From assembly GCA_015233655.1 (NCBI GenBank), contig JADFXI010000001.1:1-64000 (forward strand): DNA of 64,000 nt, read 5' to 3'. The position numbers and the translations under genes were made by a program. Under the pieces are notes generated by a model. That model was given only the letters and a program-made list of their open reading frames with translations. It did no database searches and had not been told where the DNA came from. This DNA is from Nitrospirota bacterium. GTDB taxonomy: Bacteria > Nitrospirota > Thermodesulfovibrionia > Thermodesulfovibrionales > Dissulfurispiraceae. This document shows, in pieces, positions 8,779-17,311 of this stretch; the stretch's first letter is position 1; each line of letters opens with the position of its first letter.

Positions 8779-9861
8779 ATGATCATAGGCGTGCCGAAGG
8801 AAATCAAGACTGCGGAATACAGGGTCAGCATTACTCCTTCAGGTGTCCAAGAACTGAAAAGGCACGGCCATAGCTTATATGTTGAATCCGGCGCCGGTGA
8901 AGGCAGCGGTTTTTCCGACAGCGAGTATCTTTCAGCCGGGGCCCGTATCTCCGACAAAAAAACACTCTTTAAGGACTCGGAACTTATAGTTAAAGTGAAA
9001 GAACCTCTCCCTTCTGAATTCAGGTTCATCAGGGAGAAACAGGCTTTGTTCACGTTTCTTCACCTCGCGCCCAATAAAGAACTCACCATGTTATTGCTCG
9101 ATAAAAAAGTTGCATCATTCGGATACGAAACTCTGCAGAAGGGCGACTCCCTTCCCCTTCTGGCCCCAATGAGCGAAATAGCCGGAAGAATGGCGCCGCT
9201 GATGGGCGCTTATTATCTTCAGAAAATTTACGGCGGCAGCGGCATACTGCCTGCCGGGGTCCCCGGCGTAAAGCCGGCAAAAGCGCTTATTCTGGGGGCC
9301 GGTGTCGTAGGAACGAATGCCGCCCGTATAGCCCGCGGGCTAGGCTTCGACACAGTCGCGATGGACAAGAGAGAAGACCGTCTGCAGCACCTGGATGAAA
9401 TCTTTCTCGGGGCGGTGCAAACCTTGCCGCTCGATCATTCATCAGTTCAGGAAGAGATCAGAAGTGCCGACATAATCATAGGAGCGGTGCTGATGCCTGG
9501 TGGAAGAACTCCGCACCTTATTACCCGGGGAATGCTCAAGACCCTGAAAAAGGGCTCTGTGATTGTTGACGTATCGGTTGATCAGGGCGGGTGTGTCGAA
9601 TCGACCGTACCGACCACTCACGAAAAACCGGTATACATTGTAGATGACATCATCCATTATGCAGTCGCAAATATGCCTGGGGCCTATCCGCACACTTCGA
9701 CCCTGGCCCTTACTAATGCGACACTTCCTTACCTGGTTGCTCTCGCAAACAAAGGCATCGAAACAGCTACGCAACAGGATATGGAACTGAGGAGCGCGCT
9801 GAATACCTTCGACGGCGATATTATGAATGAGGCGCTGAAAGAGTCATTAAATGAAATATAG
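8779..9861 (+). CDS. ald: Alanine dehydrogenase
   Basis: 360-residue NAD-dependent L-alanine dehydrogenase interconverting alanine and pyruvate plus ammonia. N-terminal MIIGVPKEIKTAEYRVSITP is the family start. Substrate-binding VKVKEPLPSE and HLAPNKELT follow, then the NAD fold LILGAGVVGTNAARIARGLGF near 165-185 and SVDQGGCVE with the ring-binding region. The ATG at 8779 (after GGGGGAGTCAGGG) is used rather than an upstream in-frame start that would add 19 unconserved residues. It is a lone plus-strand gene; its stop is 3 bases from the next minus-strand stop. Confidence 0.95.
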   Translation: MIIGVPKEIKTAEYRVSITPSGVQELKRHGHSLYVESGAGEGSGFSDSEYLSAGARISDKKTLFKDSELIVKVKEPLPSEFRFIREKQALFTFLHLAPNKELTMLLLDKKVASFGYETLQKGDSLPLLAPMSEIAGRMAPLMGAYYLQKIYGGSGILPAGVPGVKPAKALILGAGVVGTNAARIARGLGFDTVAMDKREDRLQHLDEIFLGAVQTLPLDHSSVQEEIRSADIIIGAVLMPGGRTPHLITRGMLKTLKKGSVIVDVSVDQGGCVESTVPTTHEKPVYIVDDIIHYAVANMPGAYPHTSTLALTNATLPYLVALANKGIETATQQDMELRSALNTFDGDIMNEALKESLNEI

Positions 9862-9864
9862 AAA

Positions 9865-10284
9865 TCATTTGAATCCAGTTTGCATGTACCAGGGGACTTC
9901 TTTTTTCTGGAATCCGCACAGCTTGTAGATATTATCGCTCATCTGTTCTGCCGTAAAAGGTCTCATCAGCACACCGTTCACAACTTTGGACTGTATAAGC
10001 GCTACGATATCTTCCTTTGCTGTTCCGGATGATACGATAAGAAGTATTTTTAGAGCAGGTTTCTCATTCTTTAGCGTCTTTGCAAAACCAATGGTCGATT
10101 CATCACCTATGAGCGAGTCCAGAATAATCGTGCATCCTTCGGTCACTTCGGCAAGCGCAGCTCCCAGCTGTTTAGTATTGTCGACATATCGCACGTTCAA
10201 CATGCCCTCAAACTCCCTGAGCGCAAAATTGACAGGATGCGTAAGGTCCCTCTGTACACAAACAAAAACTGTTTTCTTCGACAT
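9865..10284 (-). CDS. Degenerate response-regulator receiver-like protein
   Basis: 139-residue stand-alone protein with the alternating pattern of a CheY-type receiver: VFVCVQRD at strand 1, IILDSLIGDE at strand 3, and KILLIVSSGTAKEDI then VNGVLMRPFTAEQM at the end. D56 occupies the phosphoacceptor place. The acidic pair after strand 1 is absent, and the usual Lys after strand 5 is Arg (R108 in MRPF), so phosphorylation is doubtful. There is no output domain. It has its own extended -10 promoter and a G-rich ribosome site just before the ATG. Role unknown. Confidence 0.65.
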   Translation of the reverse strand: MSKKTVFVCVQRDLTHPVNFALREFEGMLNVRYVDNTKQLGAALAEVTEGCTIILDSLIGDESTIGFAKTLKNEKPALKILLIVSSGTAKEDIVALIQSKVVNGVLMRPFTAEQMSDNIYKLCGFQKKEVPWYMQTGFK

Positions 10285-10372
10285 TTAACCCCCCGGAGAA
10301 ACCAAGCTCAAACAAAACGTCCCCGCGTTGCTGGCTGCTCTTCCAGACTTCACTTGTCCGTTACTGTAAATA

Positions 10373-10401
10373 ATTATACCATAACATTTTCTTGACGTGT
10401 A
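10373..10401 (-). promoter_or_regulatory. Extended -10 promoter of the receiver-like gene
   Basis: On the minus strand a perfect TATAAT (plus 10373-10378) is preceded by TGG, making an extended -10. The -35 match at 17-base spacing is only 3 of 6. It would give a leader of about 80 bases before the ATG at 10284. Confidence 0.5.
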
Positions 10402-10435
10402 GTCCCCTAATCCCCGGCCCCTGTCTTGCCGTATT

Positions 10436-11236
10436 TCAGAACGAATGTTCACTGCCGGGGAAATTGCCGCTTTCAACATCTTCCCTGTATTTCCTAATAG
10501 CGTCTACGGCATCAGCCTTAAGATTCGCATACTTTTTAATGAACTTCGGCACAAACCGATCGAAGAGGCCCAGCACATCATGCATAACAAGGACCTGGCC
10601 ATCGCAGTGAGGCCCACCACCTATGCCTATGCTGGGAATCCCCAGCGCTGCCGTAATCTGCCGTGCCAGGTCTGCAGGGATTCCTTCAAGAATGATCGAA
10701 AACGCCCCGGCGCTTTCAAGGCGTTTTGCGTCCTCAACCAATTTCTTCGCCGCTTCTTCAGTTCTGCCCTGAACTTTATAGCCGCCCATGCAGAGTATGG
10801 ACTGCGGAGTAAGCCCTATGTGCGCCATAACAGGGATCCCCGTTCTCGTTAATATTTCAACAGTCGGGGCCACCTCGCCGCCGCCCTCAAGCTTCACCGC
10901 ATGCGCCCCGGCCTCCTTTATAAATCGTCCTGCGTTGCTGATCGCATCCTCGTTACTCACCTGATACGAAAGGAAAGGCATGTCCGCTATAATCATGGCC
11001 CTCTTTGAGGCCCTCGTGACCATCTCAGTGTGATATACCATTTGGTCCATACTCACAGGAAGAGTCGTGTCATGTCCCTGCACGACAATAGCGAGAGAGT
11101 CCCCAACAATGATCGCATCGACCCCGGCCTCATCGGCCATTTGCGCAAACGGGAAATCATAAGCGGTAATCATGGATATCTTCTGCAGCTGCTGTTTCTT
11201 TCTGAGCAAATCCTGGATAGTCACCCGTTCAGCCAT
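10436..11236 (-). CDS. panB: 3-methyl-2-oxobutanoate hydroxymethyltransferase
   Basis: 266-residue ketopantoate hydroxymethyltransferase, the first committed step of pantothenate and CoA synthesis, using 5,10-methylene-tetrahydrofolate. Landmarks are MITAYDFPFAQMADEAG, IIVGDSLAIVVQGHDTTLPV, ADMPFLSY, AVKLEGG, PVMAHIGLTPQS and the C-terminal GIGGGPHCDGQVLVMHD. The length is standard. panC and panD are not nearby. It lies 36 bases after recJ on the same strand and may share its transcript. Confidence 0.96.
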   Translation of the reverse strand: MAERVTIQDLLRKKQQLQKISMITAYDFPFAQMADEAGVDAIIVGDSLAIVVQGHDTTLPVSMDQMVYHTEMVTRASKRAMIIADMPFLSYQVSNEDAISNAGRFIKEAGAHAVKLEGGGEVAPTVEILTRTGIPVMAHIGLTPQSILCMGGYKVQGRTEEAAKKLVEDAKRLESAGAFSIILEGIPADLARQITAALGIPSIGIGGGPHCDGQVLVMHDVLGLFDRFVPKFIKKYANLKADAVDAIRKYREDVESGNFPGSEHSF

Positions 11237-11272
11237 ATTGTTCCCCCATCCAAAAAAACGGCGATGCCGACA

Positions 11273-13042
11273 CTAATCACTGACACTATTCTGAGATGGC
11301 CTTATCGCTTTGAGATTCAACTGCATGAATCTCGCGCCGTCCCATTCATTAATCATCGGCACGAATGCCGCGTCAATCAGACCGTTCTTTTCAACAGTGC
11401 CCAGCATCGACCCGAAATCGAAACCGATGCTGTCGATCTTTCTTCCGCTCTGCTTCAGGCCCATTTTCAAGTGATTATTGCCCACTATCCTCGGCTGCAA
11501 TACTTGAAGTCCCCTGCAACCAAAAACCGGTTCTCCATTACTATAGCCGAAAGGTTCCAGCCTTGCAAGCTCGTCTATAAGGCCGACACTCATGTCCGAT
11601 ATTCTTACCGCGCTGTCAATCATGAGGACAGGCGTAAAATCCTCCTCGGAGAGACTTTCGCGAACTCTGCTGCAGAACATGGTCCTGAACTCCTCAAGAT
11701 TGGAAGCTTGAAGACTAAGGCCTGCGGCCTGTTTATGTCCACCGTATCGCGCCAGGACATCCTTGCACAGTGTGAGCCCTTCATGCAGATTGAAGGACGG
11801 GATGCTCCTGCCGGACCCCTTTGCGATGCCGCCCTCTATGGAAAGGATAATTGCAGGCCGGTAATATTTCTCGGCAATCTTGGATGCCACTATCCCGATA
11901 ACGCCGATATGCCATCCTTCAGAGGCAAGGACCATAGCGCCTTCGCCAGGGTCCATTAACTCCGCCTTTTTCAGTGCCTCTTTATAGACCGACTCTTCTA
12001 TCTCCTGCCGCCTGATATTCAGACTGTTCATCCAGGCTGCAAGCTGACCCGCTTCGTCTTCAGATTTGGTTATAAGAAGTCTCACAACGTCATTAGCATT
12101 CGCTATGCGTCCCGCTGCATTTATCCGCGGAATGAGCATATATTGTAAAGAAGAGCTTTTGAAAGCATCTCTGCGAATGCCGGCTGCCTTGCAAAGCGCA
12201 CTCAATCCGACGCGCTGACCGGTTAGCAGCACCTTTATGCCCTCTCTGATGATTATTCTATTGTCATCCTGAACAGGAACAACATCAGCAGACGTGCCTA
12301 TTGCACCAAGATCGAAATACTTGTAAACCCGGTCAATGTCATTCTCAAATAATCCCTGAATCAACTTCAATGCCACGCCGGCCCCTGACAGATGGGCCAT
12401 CTCAGGCGGACACGGTGCAGCCTTGGGGTTTACGATTGCTGCAGCTTCGGGCAGGACCAATGCCTGATACGGCGGCAGTTCTTTGTCAGCCGTATCGCGT
12501 CCGGGGTTTTCATTCCGCACAGGCTCATGGTGATCGGTTATTATGACGTCAATGCCACGGGCACGAGCTGCCGCAGCGGCGTCAAATGAAGATATTCCAC
12601 AATCGACTGTGACAATGAGCTTCGCACCGAGAGACTCGGCCTTTTCGATGCCTGCAGCTGCAAACCCATAGCCGTCCTGTAACCTGTCAGGTATAAAAAA
12701 ATGGACTTCGAGTCCGAACTCCCTGAGCCCCTCCACCATGATGGCAGTTGCCGTTACGCCGTCGGCATCGTAGTCGCCATGAACAAGGACCCTTTCACCA
12801 TTTTTCCTGGCTGTTCGTATTCTTTCGGTAGCAGCTTTTAATTGAGGCAGCGCAAAAGGGTCGGCAAACTTGCTGATGTCGGGGTTCAGAAAGGCCTCAA
12901 GCTGCGCGGGGGTCTTCATCCCCCTGTTGTACAATACCTGGGCCAGAAGGGGTGAGACCGAAGCTATCCTGGCAATATATGAAATATATTCGGGATTGGG
13001 CTTGTTAATTACCCACCTGCAAGCCATCCCGCGGGCAGCCAT
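11273..13042 (-). CDS. recJ: Single-stranded-DNA-specific 5'-3' exonuclease RecJ
   Basis: 589-residue DHH-family exonuclease in recombination and mismatch repair. The catalytic blocks are HGDYDADG (88-95), VDCGISS and TDHHEP (the DHH motif), then the DHHA1 region with GWHIGVIGIVASK and GSGRSIPSFNLHEGL, and a C-terminal OB fold. The GGGAGGG at suitable spacing supports the ATG at 13042. It follows secF by 20 bases, continuing the sec operon. The last codons show a faint 6-7-base periodicity on DNA. Confidence 0.95.
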   Translation of the reverse strand: MAARGMACRWVINKPNPEYISYIARIASVSPLLAQVLYNRGMKTPAQLEAFLNPDISKFADPFALPQLKAATERIRTARKNGERVLVHGDYDADGVTATAIMVEGLREFGLEVHFFIPDRLQDGYGFAAAGIEKAESLGAKLIVTVDCGISSFDAAAAARARGIDVIITDHHEPVRNENPGRDTADKELPPYQALVLPEAAAIVNPKAAPCPPEMAHLSGAGVALKLIQGLFENDIDRVYKYFDLGAIGTSADVVPVQDDNRIIIREGIKVLLTGQRVGLSALCKAAGIRRDAFKSSSLQYMLIPRINAAGRIANANDVVRLLITKSEDEAGQLAAWMNSLNIRRQEIEESVYKEALKKAELMDPGEGAMVLASEGWHIGVIGIVASKIAEKYYRPAIILSIEGGIAKGSGRSIPSFNLHEGLTLCKDVLARYGGHKQAAGLSLQASNLEEFRTMFCSRVRESLSEEDFTPVLMIDSAVRISDMSVGLIDELARLEPFGYSNGEPVFGCRGLQVLQPRIVGNNHLKMGLKQSGRKIDSIGFDFGSMLGTVEKNGLIDAAFVPMINEWDGARFMQLNLKAIRPSQNSVSD

Positions 13043-13062
13043 GCTTCAGCCCTCCCTGTCCG

Positions 13063-13986
13063 CTATCGTCCGCCTATTGCCGCTTTGCCGCTGCCCTTCT
13101 TACCGAGAAGAATGACTACCGGACTAGCAACAAATACGGAAGAGTAAGTACCGACCGCTACGCCCAGCAGCATGGCCAGCGCAAAGTCATGAATAACTTC
13201 CCCTCCGAAGAGAAATAAGGCCAGAGACGAGAGGAAAACGGTTAAAGACGTCACTATAGTCCTTGAAAGGACTTCATTAATGCTCTTGTTGACAATCTCT
13301 TCAACGGAGTCCTTCAGATAGCGCTTGATATTTTCCCTTATGCGGTCGAAGACAACGACAGTATCGGTCAGGGAATAACCCGCTATAGTGAGCAGGGCGC
13401 TCACAACAATCAGATTTATCTCCTTGTGCAGTATATAGAAAATACCGAGCACTGCGAGCACGTCATGGAATGTTGCTATAGTAGCGCCGATTCCAAATCT
13501 TAACTGGAAGCGCCAGGCTATATACACAAGAATGCCGCCGGTTGCGATAAGGACTGCCCAGAGGGCATCCTGCCTGAGTTTCGCGCCGACTTTAGGTCCT
13601 ATTTCCGTGGTGGAATCAATAACAGGCTTTTTGTCCGCAAAGTTCTTGGCGAGCACCTGTGTTATAAGTTCGGACGCGCCTCCAAGCTTTTCTTCCTGTT
13701 TCTTGACCCTCACAAGTATCTTGTTTTCAGTCGGCAGGTCCTGAAGATCAAAATCCTTGACGCCGCCGCTTTCGAGCGCGAGCCTAACCTGATGCAGCGG
13801 GACCGACTGAGTGAACTTGACCTGAACAGCCGTGCCGCCGGCAAAGTCAACCCCAAGGTTCGCGTTGCCCATCCCGATCTGCACGGCAGCGATTATGCCG
13901 ATGAGCGACAGGATTCCCGAAAACGTAAAAGCGTACTTCCTTTTTGCCATAAAATCTAGGTTCGGATTCTTTATAAGCTCTATCAT
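13063..13986 (-). CDS. secF: Protein translocase subunit SecF
   Basis: 307-residue inner-membrane component of the SecDF-YajC complex that uses proton motive force to aid export through SecYEG. Six predicted membrane segments flank a periplasmic domain after TM1. Hallmarks are the [15 protein letters not shown] start of the periplasmic domain, and [15 protein letters not shown] and [26 protein letters not shown] in TM4-6. It overlaps secD by four bases (ATGA), so the two are translationally coupled. Confidence 0.96.
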   Translation of the reverse strand: MIELIKNPNLDFMAKRKYAFTFSGILSLIGIIAAVQIGMGNANLGVDFAGGTAVQVKFTQSVPLHQVRLALESGGVKDFDLQDLPTENKILVRVKKQEEKLGGASELITQVLAKNFADKKPVIDSTTEIGPKVGAKLRQDALWAVLIATGGILVYIAWRFQLRFGIGATIATFHDVLAVLGIFYILHKEINLIVVSALLTIAGYSLTDTVVVFDRIRENIKRYLKDSVEEIVNKSINEVLSRTIVTSLTVFLSSLALFLFGGEVIHDFALAMLLGVAVGTYSSVFVASPVVILLGKKGSGKAAIGGR

Positions 13987-15605
13987 ATGCTAAGCCCCTG
14001 CATTTCTTTTCTGGAATACATGATGTCAAAGACAGTCTTTGTCCCTATGAGAGCGGTAAACAGATTAATCGCAACACCCATGCTCAGCGTTACGGCAAAA
14101 CCCTTGATAGGCCCCGTGCCGAACTGAAACAAAACCGCAGCAGTTATAAGTGTTGTCACATGAGAGTCGAAAATAGTCCAAAACGCCTTCTTGTATCCGC
14201 CGTCCACCGATGCTTTGGCATTTTTTCCGCTCCGCAATTCCTCTCTTATCCTCTCGAACATCAGGACATTGGAATCCACAGCCATACCAATGGCGAGGAT
14301 AATACCTGCGATGCCCGGCATGGTAAGGGTCGAATTAAGAGATGCCATGGCCCCCAGCAGCAGCAGAATGTTCAGCGCAAGCGCCAAATCGGCTATAACA
14401 CCCGACACGCGATAATAGAAAATCATGAAGGCCACAACAAAGATGGTGCCCATTATTCCGGCCATCTTTCCCGCCTCGATTGAGTCCCTTCCCAGTGATG
14501 GACCGACTGTCACATTCTGGAGCGTCTTTACAGGCGCCGGAAGAGCGCCGGCCCTGAGAACGATCGCCAGGTCTCTCGCCTCTTCCATGCCGAAGCTGCC
14601 GGTTATCTGTGCATTGCCGCCGCTGATCTTTTCCTGTATGACAGGTGACGAGTATACATTGCCGTCCAGGATAATTGCGAGCCTCTTCTTTACGTTCTGA
14701 CCGGTTATGTCCTCGAAAATCTTTGCGCCGGTGCTGTTAAATGTTATAGAGACATAAGGCTCATTGAACCTCTGGTCTATATTCACCTTTGCCTCGGTCA
14801 GAAGGTCGCCTGTAAGAAGCGACTGTTTTTTGAGCACAACAGGCCTCTTGCTGACAACTCCTGTCTCCTTGTTGACTATGCGCTGATACAGTATTTCATC
14901 ACCTTCAGGCAGTTTATCTTTGATCCGCTCCATCACCTGGGTTTCCTCTCCAGGCAGTATTGTTGAAGGTAATCCGGCGGCAAGAGGAGCTTCATCATCT
15001 GCAAGCTTGAATTCCAGCTGTGCTGTCTTACCGATGATCTCCACGGCCCGTTTGGGCTCCTTCACGCCCGGCAACTGCACAACAATCTCGTTTTCACCCT
15101 GCCTGTGAATTGTAGGTTCAGAAACTCCGAACTGGTCGATCCTGTTTCTGATAATTTCGAGGACCTGATCAGTCGCCGTATCCTTAATATGCTGCTGTTC
15201 CTTTTGAGATAATTTGTATTTAAGGACGCCTGAACTTTCTGCGAGAGACAGAGAGGGATAAGTGTCCTCAACAGCTTTCCTTATGTCCATACCGGCGGGT
15301 GAAACCGTTACAAACAAGCCCTCATTCTTTGCGCTAGCACTGATTTTTTTCCTTGAGAATACGCCATTCATGTTCGAGGCCACACGCTCCATATGGATTT
15401 CGACCGCCTTATCTCCTTCAACCTCAAAGACAAGGTGCAGACCGCCCTGCAAGTCCAGACCCAGGACTATTCCTTTGTTCGGCATGTTCTTCTTCCACCA
15501 GTCAGGCATGCTTTGAAACAGAGGCGTGTTCGGCAAAAAGAAAACGACCGCCAGCGCCACCATTGCTGCAATAATACCAACCCTCCAAATAATACCTTTC
15601 TTCAT
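13983..15605 (-). CDS. secD: Protein translocase subunit SecD
   Basis: 540-residue partner of SecF. TM1 (about 10-25) is followed by [18 protein letters not shown], a large periplasmic region with [14 protein letters not shown] and [11 protein letters not shown], and five C-terminal membrane segments with [25 protein letters not shown]. Length is normal. It lies 78 bases downstream of yajC; that gap holds a hairpin that can pair in two ways. Confidence 0.96.
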   Translation of the reverse strand: MKKGIIWRVGIIAAMVALAVVFFLPNTPLFQSMPDWWKKNMPNKGIVLGLDLQGGLHLVFEVEGDKAVEIHMERVASNMNGVFSRKKISASAKNEGLFVTVSPAGMDIRKAVEDTYPSLSLAESSGVLKYKLSQKEQQHIKDTATDQVLEIIRNRIDQFGVSEPTIHRQGENEIVVQLPGVKEPKRAVEIIGKTAQLEFKLADDEAPLAAGLPSTILPGEETQVMERIKDKLPEGDEILYQRIVNKETGVVSKRPVVLKKQSLLTGDLLTEAKVNIDQRFNEPYVSITFNSTGAKIFEDITGQNVKKRLAIILDGNVYSSPVIQEKISGGNAQITGSFGMEEARDLAIVLRAGALPAPVKTLQNVTVGPSLGRDSIEAGKMAGIMGTIFVVAFMIFYYRVSGVIADLALALNILLLLGAMASLNSTLTMPGIAGIILAIGMAVDSNVLMFERIREELRSGKNAKASVDGGYKKAFWTIFDSHVTTLITAAVLFQFGTGPIKGFAVTLSMGVAINLFTALIGTKTVFDIMYSRKEMQGLSI

Positions 15606-15630
15606 GCGACGTGTATCCTCCTCTTAGTCA

Positions 15631-15667
15631 CCCCAAAAAGTCTGCGACTTTTCGGGGACCCCGAAAA
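15631..15667. repeat. Two-way inverted repeat between yajC and secD
   Basis: Three related arms lie side by side: A at 15631-15642 (CCCCAAAAAGTC), B at 15646-15657 (GACTTTTCGGGG) and C at 15659-15667 (CCCCGAAAA). B is complementary to A over 11 of 12 bases with a 3-base loop, and to C over 9 of 9 bases. The two pairings exclude each other. No T-run follows on the minus strand, so it is not a classic terminator. Confidence 0.6.
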
Positions 15668-15683
15668 ATCCTATTTGCAAGTT

Positions 15684-16037
15684 CTAATCCTCTTCCGATG
15701 TCGAACGCACCGTCGATATATAGCCTTTTCCAACCTTCACCTTTACATTCTCAGCAATTTTCAGTACCAGTGTGGTGTTGCCCACATTTTCCACAACGCC
15801 GTAAATTCCGCCTGCGGTGATAATTTTGTCGCCCTTTTTGATGGAATCGAGCATGGCCTGGTGCTCTTTTGCCTTCTTCTGTTGCGGACGTATCAGCAGG
15901 AAATAAAAAACAACAAAGATAAGGACCAGGGGGAGAAGACTGCTGATCATCCCGGCCGTACCGCCCCCCTGCCCTCCGCCCTGCACCGCAGGACCCATGG
16001 CATAAGCATCGGCAACAAGATCAAATAAACGCGACAT
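15684..16037 (-). CDS. yajC: Preprotein translocase subunit YajC
   Basis: 117-residue single-pass membrane protein of the SecDF-YajC complex. A glycine-rich N-terminal stretch is followed by one membrane segment (about 33-49) ending in the hallmark FLLIRPQQKKAKEHQAML, then the cytoplasmic beta domain GDKIITAGGIYGVVENV. The GGAGGTGTCTG upstream supports the ATG at 16037. It is the first gene of yajC-secD-secF-recJ-panB on the minus strand, divergent from the chromate genes. Confidence 0.94.
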   Translation of the reverse strand: MSRLFDLVADAYAMGPAVQGGGQGGGTAGMISSLLPLVLIFVVFYFLLIRPQQKKAKEHQAMLDSIKKGDKIITAGGIYGVVENVGNTTLVLKIAENVKVKVGKGYISTVRSTSEED

Positions 16038-16206
16038 CAGACACCTCCGTATTCGACATTTTATGTGCTGCTGTTACGAAAGGAAGCTTCGGAAATTTCG
16101 ACATATATACTAACACAATCCCGGAGAAAAATCACAAGGGAACGGCCGCTCAAGAGTGTACTCATGGTTACGGCGTCAAATCTGCCGCCCCTGGCAACCT
16201 TTTTTC

Positions 16207-16252
16207 TTGACATTTCATGTAACATCTGTTACATTTTTATCATAAGTAACAT
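16207..16252 (+). promoter_or_regulatory. chrB promoter with palindromic operator-like site
   Basis: A perfect -35 TTGACA (16207-16212) and a -10-like TACATT (16230-16235) are separated by 17 bases. A perfect inverted repeat ATGTAAC-ATCT-GTTACAT (16217-16234) fills the spacer and overlaps the -10. A third copy of the half-site, GTAACAT, lies at 16246-16252. This is the arrangement of a repressor-controlled promoter. It lies about 50 bases upstream of chrB. Confidence 0.6.
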
Positions 16253-16288
16253 AATTCAATCGAATACAAAGCAGGGAACTGGTAAGAC

Positions 16289-17296
16289 ATGAAACACGCA
16301 TCACAAAAAAGTTCGGTAAAATGTAATGGCTGGATACTGTTTTTTTACACCGTCCCTTCAAAGCCCGTAAGCAGCAGGATGAAGGTCTGGAGAAAGCTCA
16401 TGAAGGCTGGAGCAGTACAGCTGAAGGGAGCGGTATACATACTGCCTTATAATGATGACCATTATGAACTTCTCCAGTGGCTCGTGTCTGAGATTACCGA
16501 AATGAAGGGTGAAGGCGCTTTTACTCGAATTGAGCATATCGATAGCATGAACGATTCCGAAATCATCTATCTCTTCGATCAGCAGAGGGCTAGTGACTAT
16601 AGGATAATAGGAAAGGCCCTGGATGACCTTGAAGGGAGGCTGAACAGTATCAAGCAAGGCGGAAAAGCTCAAAACCTCAAAGGCTTGTCAGAACAGTTCG
16701 ACAGTGTCTGTAAGGACTTTGAAGAAGTAAGAAAGATAGATTTCTTTTTTGCTAAGGAGGGCGAGGTGTTAAACGAAAGGATAAAGCGGGTTGCCCCCGA
16801 TCTCAAAAAACTTTCAGGCACTGAGACGAAGAAAGAAAGCCCTGCAACAATATCCTCAAGAGCTGTTGATAAATTCAGGGGCAAAACATGGCTGACACGT
16901 AAAAAGCCGTTTATAGATAGAATGGCGTCTGCCTGGCTCATCAGGAGATTCATAGATAAGGATGCTTCCTTTGATTTCATTAATGAAAGGGATTTGGACT
17001 CTGTGGGTAAGAATTCTATCGTCTTTGATATGAGGGGCGGTGAATTCACGCACGTAGGCGAATTATGCACCTTTGAGGTACTCGTCAAATCATTCGGGTT
17101 TAAAGACAAAACACTTAAGAAGATGGCCGAGATAGTCCATGACCTTGATCTGAAGGACGAAAAATACAAGTCTGCCGAGGCAAAGGGCCTGGAAGACATT
17201 CTAATAGGGATACGAAAGACAGCGAAGAATGACGCGGAAGCCCTTGAAAAGGGAATGACCGTATTCGAGATGCTCTATGCATCAAAAAGCTGTTGA
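16289..17296 (+). CDS. chrB: Chromate resistance protein ChrB
   Basis: 335-residue ChrB-family protein. The N-terminal domain (about 15-110) has WILFFYTVPSKPVSSRMKVWRKL and VYILPY. The C-terminal domain (about 195-335) has KPFIDRMASAWLIRRFIDKDA, FDMRGGEFTHVGELCTFEVL and IVHDLDLKD, all family hallmarks. In other bacteria ChrB is a chromate-sensing regulator or accessory factor for the ChrA efflux pump. The middle is lysine-rich and looks helical. It is followed 15 bases later by chrA. The upstream palindrome could be its own target. Confidence 0.9.
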   Translation: MKHASQKSSVKCNGWILFFYTVPSKPVSSRMKVWRKLMKAGAVQLKGAVYILPYNDDHYELLQWLVSEITEMKGEGAFTRIEHIDSMNDSEIIYLFDQQRASDYRIIGKALDDLEGRLNSIKQGGKAQNLKGLSEQFDSVCKDFEEVRKIDFFFAKEGEVLNERIKRVAPDLKKLSGTETKKESPATISSRAVDKFRGKTWLTRKKPFIDRMASAWLIRRFIDKDASFDFINERDLDSVGKNSIVFDMRGGEFTHVGELCTFEVLVKSFGFKDKTLKKMAEIVHDLDLKDEKYKSAEAKGLEDILIGIRKTAKNDAEALEKGMTVFEMLYASKSC

Positions 17297-17311
17297 AGAG
17301 GAGAATTAATT

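Noticed and set aside
11030-11959. 309-residue plus-strand frame
   Set aside because: Antisense to panB and recJ, and no domain is visible in the translation.
13532-14700. Several plus-strand frames with hydrophobic stretches
   Set aside because: They mirror secD and secF on the opposite strand.
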